From: CBIFWW01 sp966186435
GTDB lineage: Bacteria; Pseudomonadota; Gammaproteobacteria; Enterobacterales; Enterobacteriaceae
DNA length: 9,431 nt
Direction of reading: 5' to 3'
Assembly: GCA_966186435.1 (NCBI GenBank)
Contig: CBIFWW010000129.1
Span: 1-9,431, forward strand
Shown: piece after piece, positions 5,402-9,431 of the stretch
Position numbering within the stretch: the first letter of the stretch is position 1
Layout of the letters: every line of letters begins with the position of its first letter
Translations under genes and position numbers: made by a program
The notes under the pieces: model-generated
What the model was told of the DNA's origin: nothing
What the model saw: only the letters and a program-made list of their open reading frames with translations
Database searches by the model: none

Positions 5402-5428
5402 TAAACTTCCCTTCCAGTATGCCGATAA
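5402..5428 (+). promoter_or_regulatory. Sigma-28 promoter of fliDST
   Basis: TAAACTTC (5402-5409), an 11-bp spacer and GCCGATAA (5421-5428) give a perfect -10 and correct spacing for FliA. Transcription should begin near 5435, about 29 nt before the fliD ATG. Confidence 0.92.
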
Positions 5429-5463
5429 GGGTATCTATACATCGGCTCTAAAAGGATGGGAAA

Positions 5464-6861
5464 ATGGCAAGTATTAGCGCACTCGGCGTAGGTTCTAACC
5501 TCGATCTCAGCAGTTTGCTCACTCAGCTCTCTAGCGCTGAGCAAACGCGTCTGACGCCGCTGACTACCCAACAATCTTCCTACAAGGCAAAGTTAACCGC
5601 ATGGGGTGTGGTTAATAGCTCCCTGCAAAATCTGCAAACGGCTGCCAACGGCCTGGCCAAGGCTAGCCAAATAGCGACTACCAAAGTCACCAGCACCAAC
5701 AGCGCCTTTACGGCCACCGTGGGTGCAGGGGTGGCCGGCGGCAATTATTCTGTGGAAGTGAGCGCCCTGGCCCAGTCCCAGACCCTGACTTCCGGAGAAT
5801 TCGCCAGTAAAACCGCCCAGATTGGCGGTGCCACCGGCAGCCGCACCATCACTATTACTCAGCCAGGTAAAACCGACCCGCTGACGGTTACCCTGACCGA
5901 TGACCAGACAACGCTTTCCGGGATTCGTGATGCGATAAACCAGAAACAAAGCAGCGTCACCGCCAGCATCGTGAAGGCCGATGACGATAGCTATTATTTG
6001 TCATTAACCTCGAAGGATACTGGCCTTGCCAATACCATGACGGTAGCGGTTACTGGTGATGATGTGCTGCAAGGCAAAATTGGGTTTAACAGCGCATCCG
6101 GCACCAATGGGCTGCATCAGACCATTGCCGCCCAGGATGCCAAATTAAAAATTAATGATATTGCGATTACTCGTAGCACCAATACCATCACTGATGCCCC
6201 GGAAGGGGTCACGCTAACGCTGAACAAAACCAATATCGGCGCCCCGGAGAATCTGGTGGTATCCCAGGATTCCAGCGGCATGACCAGCGCCATCCAGGCC
6301 TATGTGGACGCCTATAACTCGCTGCAAACCACCCTATCCAACCAGACCAAGTACAGCGCGGTGGATAAAGGCAGTAACAACCAGGCCAGCAGCAACGGTG
6401 ACCTGATTGGTGATGGCACCCTACGTAGCATTCAGACCCAACTCCAGTCTTTGCTAACCCGCAGCCAGGGCGGTGATTACGCCACCCTTTCCTCCCTCGG
6501 CATCACTATGGGTACCGACGGGAAGCTGAGTGTTGATAGCAGCAAGCTAAACAGCGCCCTGGCCACCAAGCCTGGCAGTGTAACTAACTTCTTCGTGGGC
6601 GACGGCAAAGAAACCGGGTTTGGCACCCAGGCCAGCGCGTTGCTTACTAAAATGCTCGATGCTGATGGCCAGGTTGCCACCGCAACCAAAGGGATTAATA
6701 CCTCGTTAAAGCGGTTATCTGACGATATCGACAACACCACCGCCAGTATTAATACCAACATTGCCCGCTATAAAGCTCAGTTTACTCAGCTGGATACCAT
6801 CATGAGTCAGTTTAATAACACCGCAAACTATCTTACTCAGCAATTTAATGCGATGAATTAA
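5464..6861 (+). CDS. fliD: FliD, flagellar filament cap (HAP2)
   Basis: A 465-aa protein, close to the 468 aa of E. coli FliD. It forms the cap at the filament tip that folds incoming flagellin. The N-terminal FliD_N region (MASISALGVGSNLDLSSLLTQL onward, about 1-110) and C-terminal FliD_C region (about 225-450, ending in a coiled coil near TASINTNIARYKAQFTQLD) are recognisable. The middle is Thr/Ser-rich and variable. It has no signal peptide, as expected for type III export. AAAGGA 7 nt upstream sets the ATG. It is the first gene of fliD-fliS-fliT, driven by a near-perfect sigma-28 promoter. FliT, two genes downstream, is its export chaperone. Confidence 0.95.
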   Translation: MASISALGVGSNLDLSSLLTQLSSAEQTRLTPLTTQQSSYKAKLTAWGVVNSSLQNLQTAANGLAKASQIATTKVTSTNSAFTATVGAGVAGGNYSVEVSALAQSQTLTSGEFASKTAQIGGATGSRTITITQPGKTDPLTVTLTDDQTTLSGIRDAINQKQSSVTASIVKADDDSYYLSLTSKDTGLANTMTVAVTGDDVLQGKIGFNSASGTNGLHQTIAAQDAKLKINDIAITRSTNTITDAPEGVTLTLNKTNIGAPENLVVSQDSSGMTSAIQAYVDAYNSLQTTLSNQTKYSAVDKGSNNQASSNGDLIGDGTLRSIQTQLQSLLTRSQGGDYATLSSLGITMGTDGKLSVDSSKLNSALATKPGSVTNFFVGDGKETGFGTQASALLTKMLDADGQVATATKGINTSLKRLSDDIDNTTASINTNIARYKAQFTQLDTIMSQFNNTANYLTQQFNAMN

Positions 6862-6873
6862 TAAGGATTTTAT

Positions 6874-7284
6874 ATGTATAACCGTTCCGGAGTGAATGCG
6901 TATCAGCAGGTAGGGGTAGAGAGCGCGGTGTTAAGCGCCTCGCCTTATCAGCTGGTGAATTTATTGTTCGACGGGGCATTAAGCGCCCTGAAACGTGCCA
7001 GAATTTTAATGGCCCAAGGCGATAGCGCCGGGCGCGGCGCCGCTATATCCAAAGCTATCACGATAATTTCCGGTGGCTTGCAAAGCGGTTTGGATCATTC
7101 AGTAAATAGCGAACTTTGCAAAAATCTTGATGATTTATATGACTATATGGTTCGCCGCCTGCTACAGGCGAATTTATATAGCGATCCCGCGGCCATTGAT
7201 GAAGTTGAACATCTTTTGACTAATATTGCTGATGCCTGGCGGGAGATTAACCCGGTTGCTCAGCCTATACAGGAAGCAAAGTAA
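6874..7284 (+). CDS. fliS: FliS, flagellin export chaperone
   Basis: A 136-aa four-helix-bundle protein, identical in length to E. coli FliS. Family landmarks are visible: the N-terminal MYNRSGVNAYQQVGVESAVLSASPYQLV, LLFDGALSALKRA, LYDYMVRRLLQANL and NIADAWREI. It binds the disordered C-terminus of FliC in the cytoplasm, prevents premature polymerisation and targets it to FlhA. It starts 12 bp after fliD with AAGGA 6 nt ahead of the ATG. Its stop TAA shares one base with the fliT ATG (TAATG), indicating translational coupling. Confidence 0.95.
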   Translation: MYNRSGVNAYQQVGVESAVLSASPYQLVNLLFDGALSALKRARILMAQGDSAGRGAAISKAITIISGGLQSGLDHSVNSELCKNLDDLYDYMVRRLLQANLYSDPAAIDEVEHLLTNIADAWREINPVAQPIQEAK

Positions 7285-7643
7285 TGGCGAGCTACACTCA
7301 CTTTCTCAACGAATGGTACCAACTTTTGCAGCTCAGCAAGAGCATGCTGCAACTTGCTCTCGAGGGTGAATGGGAAGCCTTAATTACCGGGGAAATGAAG
7401 TATGTAGCCCAAATTGAAAAGCTGTCTGCCAACCCCGGTGCCCCAACGTCGAAAGAGTATCAATCACTATTGAGCGGTATCCTGAACGAAATTATCAGTA
7501 ATGAAAATGAAGTTAAAAGCCTGCTACAGGTGCGGATGAACGAATTGAAAATTCTGATAAATCAGGAGAGCCAAAAGCACAGCCTCATCCAAACCTACAG
7601 CCAGCACAAGGGTGATATACTTATTCCCGAGGCCCGTAAGTAA
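7284..7643 (+). CDS. fliT: FliT, FliD export chaperone and FlhDC antagonist
   Basis: A 119-aa, all-helical, charged protein matching enteric FliT (about 121 aa). Similarity is moderate: W...LL..S..ML.LA.E..W..LI..EM.YV in the first 45 residues and NE..VK.LLQ.RM.EL..L at about 73-92. FliT escorts FliD to the export gate and, when free, binds FlhD4C2 to dampen class 2 transcription in Salmonella. It overlaps fliS by one base (TAATG) with no strong Shine-Dalgarno of its own beyond AGGAAG at about 7271-7276, so it is probably translationally coupled. It is more diverged than its neighbours, which is usual for this gene. No intrinsic terminator is visible after it. Confidence 0.9.
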   Translation: MASYTHFLNEWYQLLQLSKSMLQLALEGEWEALITGEMKYVAQIEKLSANPGAPTSKEYQSLLSGILNEIISNENEVKSLLQVRMNELKILINQESQKHSLIQTYSQHKGDILIPEARK

Positions 7644-7683
7644 AATCGCATCATCAATTCTCACCGTTTCGCTTCTATCAGCC

Positions 7684-7720
7684 ATACTCCAGAAGTCCCC
7701 CTTAATAATTTCTGGAGTAT
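7684..7720 (+). promoter_or_regulatory. Inverted repeat burying the amyA ribosome binding site
   Basis: ATACTCCAGAA (7684-7694) and TTCTGGAGTAT (7710-7720) are perfect 11-bp complementary arms around a 15-nt loop, with G-U and U-A pairs extending the stem inward in RNA. The right arm contains the GGAG (7714-7717) that lies 7 nt before the amyA ATG. If transcription starts upstream of 7684 or reads through from fliT, the site would be fully paired. Alternatively it is a DNA operator dyad. There is no T-run, so it is not a terminator. Confidence 0.65.
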
Positions 7721-7724
7721 ATGG

Positions 7725-9218
7725 ATGAAGAACCCCGCTATTTTGCAGTGTTTCCACTGGTATTACCCAGGTAACAGCGAACTCTGGCCCGAAGTACAAC
7801 GCCGCGCCAATGAGTTGCAAAACACCGGAATCACCATGGTGTGGCTCCCTCCGGCCTACAAAGGCAGCGCCGGCGGCTTATCGGTGGGCTACGACTCTTA
7901 CGATCTGTTTGATCTTGGTGAGTTTGACCAAAAGGGATCTGTTGCCACTAAATATGGCGATAAGGCCCAGCTACTGGCGGCGATTAAGGCGCTTCAGGAG
8001 CAAAAAATTGCGGTATTGATGGATGTGGTGGTTAACCACAAAATGGGGGCGGATGAAAAAGAGCAACTTCGAGTTAACCGCGTTAACCCCGATAATCGGA
8101 CCCAAATCAGTGAGGAGGTAATTGAGTGCGAGGCCTGGACCCGCTACACCTTCCCTGCCCGTGCCGGGCAATATTCTCAGTTTATCTGGGATTTCCACTG
8201 CTTCAGCGGTATTGATCATATTGAAAACCCTGATGAAGACGGCATTTATAAAATCGTCAACGATTACACCCGCGATGGTTGGAATGAGCAGGTGAACGAT
8301 GAAAACGGCAACTACGATTATCTAATGGGTAATAACATCGATTTCCGTAACCATGCCGTGACTGAAGAGATTAAGTACTGGGCGCGCTGGGTGCTCGATC
8401 AGACCCACTGCAACGGCTTCCGTCTTGATGCGGTGAAACATATTCCAGCCTGGTTCTACAAGGAGTGGATCGAGCACGTGCAGGAAGTAGCCCCGGAGCC
8501 ATTGTTTATTGTGGCGGAGTATTGGGCCCATGAAGTGGATAAATTGCAGCAGTACATCGATCAGGTGGAAGGGAAAACCATGCTGTTTGATGCCCCGTTA
8601 CAGATGAACTTCCATCAAGCTTCCCGCCAAGGCCGCGATTACGATATGAGCCAAATTTTCACCAATACCCTGGTGGAGGCCGACCCATTCCACGCTGTGA
8701 CGCTGGTGGCGAACCACGATACCCAGCCGCTGCAAGCGCTGGAAGCCCCTGTAGAAGCCTGGTTTAAACCACTGGCTTATGCCCTGATCCTGTTACGTGA
8801 AAACGGCGTGCCTTCGGTATTCTACCCGGATCTGTTTGGTGCCAGCTACGAAGACACCGGCAACGATGGCGGCACTTATGCCATCGAAATGCCGGTTATC
8901 ACCCAGCTAGCAGAATTGCTGCAAGCCCGCCAACGCTTTGCTCACGGGGTACAAACGCTCTATTTTGACCACCCTAACTGCATTGCCTTCAGCCGCAGCG
9001 GTACCGATGAAGATCCGGGCTGTGTAGTGGTGATGTCTAACGGGGACGATGGCGAGAAGACGATTAATCTGGGTGAAAATTTCGCCAATAAGACCTGGCG
9101 TGATTATTTGGGGAATCGGGAGGAGACCATTTCCACTAATGAGGCGGGTGAGGCGACCTTTACCTGTAATGGGGGTGGGGTGAGTGTGTGGGTGTTGGAA
9201 GATGTGTTAGCGATATAA
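7725..9218 (+). CDS. amyA: AmyA, cytoplasmic alpha-amylase (GH13)
   Basis: A 497-aa enzyme matching E. coli cytoplasmic AmyA (495 aa). It hydrolyses internal alpha-1,4 bonds of maltodextrins and glycogen-like substrates. The GH13 conserved regions are intact: region I DVVVNH (100-105), region II GFRLDAVKH (231-239) with nucleophile Asp235, region III with acid/base Glu265 (VAEYW), and region IV VANHD (328-332) with transition-state Asp332. The start MKNPAILQCFHWY has no signal peptide, so it is cytoplasmic. A C-terminal beta domain follows from about 410. GGAG 7 nt before the ATG sets the start but lies in a strong hairpin. The gene is 81 bp after fliT with no terminator between, so readthrough from fliDST is possible. 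It is the usual neighbour of fliT in enterics. Confidence 0.96.
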   Translation: MKNPAILQCFHWYYPGNSELWPEVQRRANELQNTGITMVWLPPAYKGSAGGLSVGYDSYDLFDLGEFDQKGSVATKYGDKAQLLAAIKALQEQKIAVLMDVVVNHKMGADEKEQLRVNRVNPDNRTQISEEVIECEAWTRYTFPARAGQYSQFIWDFHCFSGIDHIENPDEDGIYKIVNDYTRDGWNEQVNDENGNYDYLMGNNIDFRNHAVTEEIKYWARWVLDQTHCNGFRLDAVKHIPAWFYKEWIEHVQEVAPEPLFIVAEYWAHEVDKLQQYIDQVEGKTMLFDAPLQMNFHQASRQGRDYDMSQIFTNTLVEADPFHAVTLVANHDTQPLQALEAPVEAWFKPLAYALILLRENGVPSVFYPDLFGASYEDTGNDGGTYAIEMPVITQLAELLQARQRFAHGVQTLYFDHPNCIAFSRSGTDEDPGCVVVMSNGDDGEKTINLGENFANKTWRDYLGNREETISTNEAGEATFTCNGGGVSVWVLEDVLAI

Positions 9219-9431
9219 ACCCATAAACCAGGACAGCTGGTCGCTTGCCTGGTCATAGAGTGATGTTTGAAGAGATTTTATCAAAATCGCAGGGGGAACA
9301 TGTGTCATTCCTTTTAATTTATAAATTACTGGAATGACACAAAGTTCCGAAGCTTTCATCAGTTATTTAAAAGACCTATCAATATTTTCTGAGTAAGATA
9401 GTAGCATTATATTTTCTTGATTAACTAAAAA
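9219..9431. other. Downstream intergenic region, no gene seen
   Basis: I see no supportable ORF. ACCAGG (9227-9232) and CCTGGT (9248-9253) could form a weak hairpin after amyA, but no T-run follows. GATTTT-ATC-AAAATC (9274-9288) and a larger dyad at 9301-9341 follow. The last 80 bp are AT-rich and may hold a promoter for a gene beyond the window. Confidence 0.5.
9301..9341. repeat. 41-bp nested dyad downstream of amyA
   Basis: TGTGTCATTCC (9301-9311) and GGAATGACACA (9331-9341) are perfect 11-bp inverted repeats. Between them, nearly on the same centre, lies the perfect 12-bp palindrome AATTTATAAATT (9316-9327). No T-run follows on either side, so it is not a typical intrinsic terminator. 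It could be an operator, a recombination site or the remnant of a small inverted-repeat element. Confidence 0.55.

Noticed and set aside
5593..5949. 118-codon minus-strand ORF within fliD, and similar long antisense ORFs in fliA, fliD and tcyJ
   Set aside because: These arise from the codon bias of real genes on the other strand; none shows a domain, start signal or promoter.
1..9431. CRISPR arrays, tRNA or rRNA genes, transposases or phage genes
   Set aside because: None seen on reading both strands; the gene content and order are those of a conserved enteric core locus.

Overview
The window is a chromosomal segment from a motile member of the Enterobacterales. The gene order uvrY - yecF - sdiA - tcyJ(fliY) - fliZ - fliA - fliC - fliD - fliS - fliT - amyA matches the E. 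coli order, and the proteins are close to E. coli in sequence and length (SdiA 240 aa, TcyJ 266 aa, FliA 239 aa, FliS 136 aa). It is not E. coli or Salmonella: the dcyD-tcyL-tcyN genes that lie between sdiA and tcyJ in E. coli are absent, FliC is only 318 aa, and FliZ is short. A Yersiniaceae- or Hafniaceae-like genus would fit, but the sequence alone does not settle this.

Layout. Positions 1-51 hold the first 17 codons of uvrY (minus strand, TTG start). A 454-bp AT-rich divergent promoter region (52-505), rich in dyads and short repeats, separates it from yecF (plus). yecF converges on sdiA (minus), a LuxR-type AHL receptor. A 421-bp spacer (1497-1917) follows, holding the sdiA upstream region, one doubtful small ORF and the tcyJ terminator. 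Next, on the minus strand, come tcyJ (periplasmic cystine-binding protein), fliZ (flagellar/sigma-S cross-regulator), fliA (sigma-28) and fliC (flagellin). The plus-strand operon fliD-fliS-fliT (filament cap and two export chaperones) diverges from fliC and is followed by amyA (cytoplasmic alpha-amylase). The last 213 bp carry no gene.

How it works together. A dyad resembling an FlhD4C2 box, with a sigma-70 -10 element, precedes fliA. Near-consensus sigma-28 promoters precede fliC (TAAAGGTT-N11-GTCGATAA) and fliD (TAAACTTC-N11-GCCGATAA). The window therefore shows the class 2 to class 3 flagellar cascade directly: FlhDC drives fliAZ, then FliA drives the filament, cap and chaperones. FliS and FliT chaperone FliC and FliD. 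uvrY and sdiA are neighbouring signalling genes (BarA/UvrY-Csr and quorum sensing).

I found no clearly novel system; this is a conserved core locus. The items most worth checking are non-coding: a perfect 11-bp inverted repeat that buries the amyA ribosome binding site, a perfect 11-bp inverted repeat around a 12-bp palindrome downstream of amyA, dyads and a duplicated module in the uvrY/yecF intergenic region, and the rearranged sdiA-tcyJ junction.
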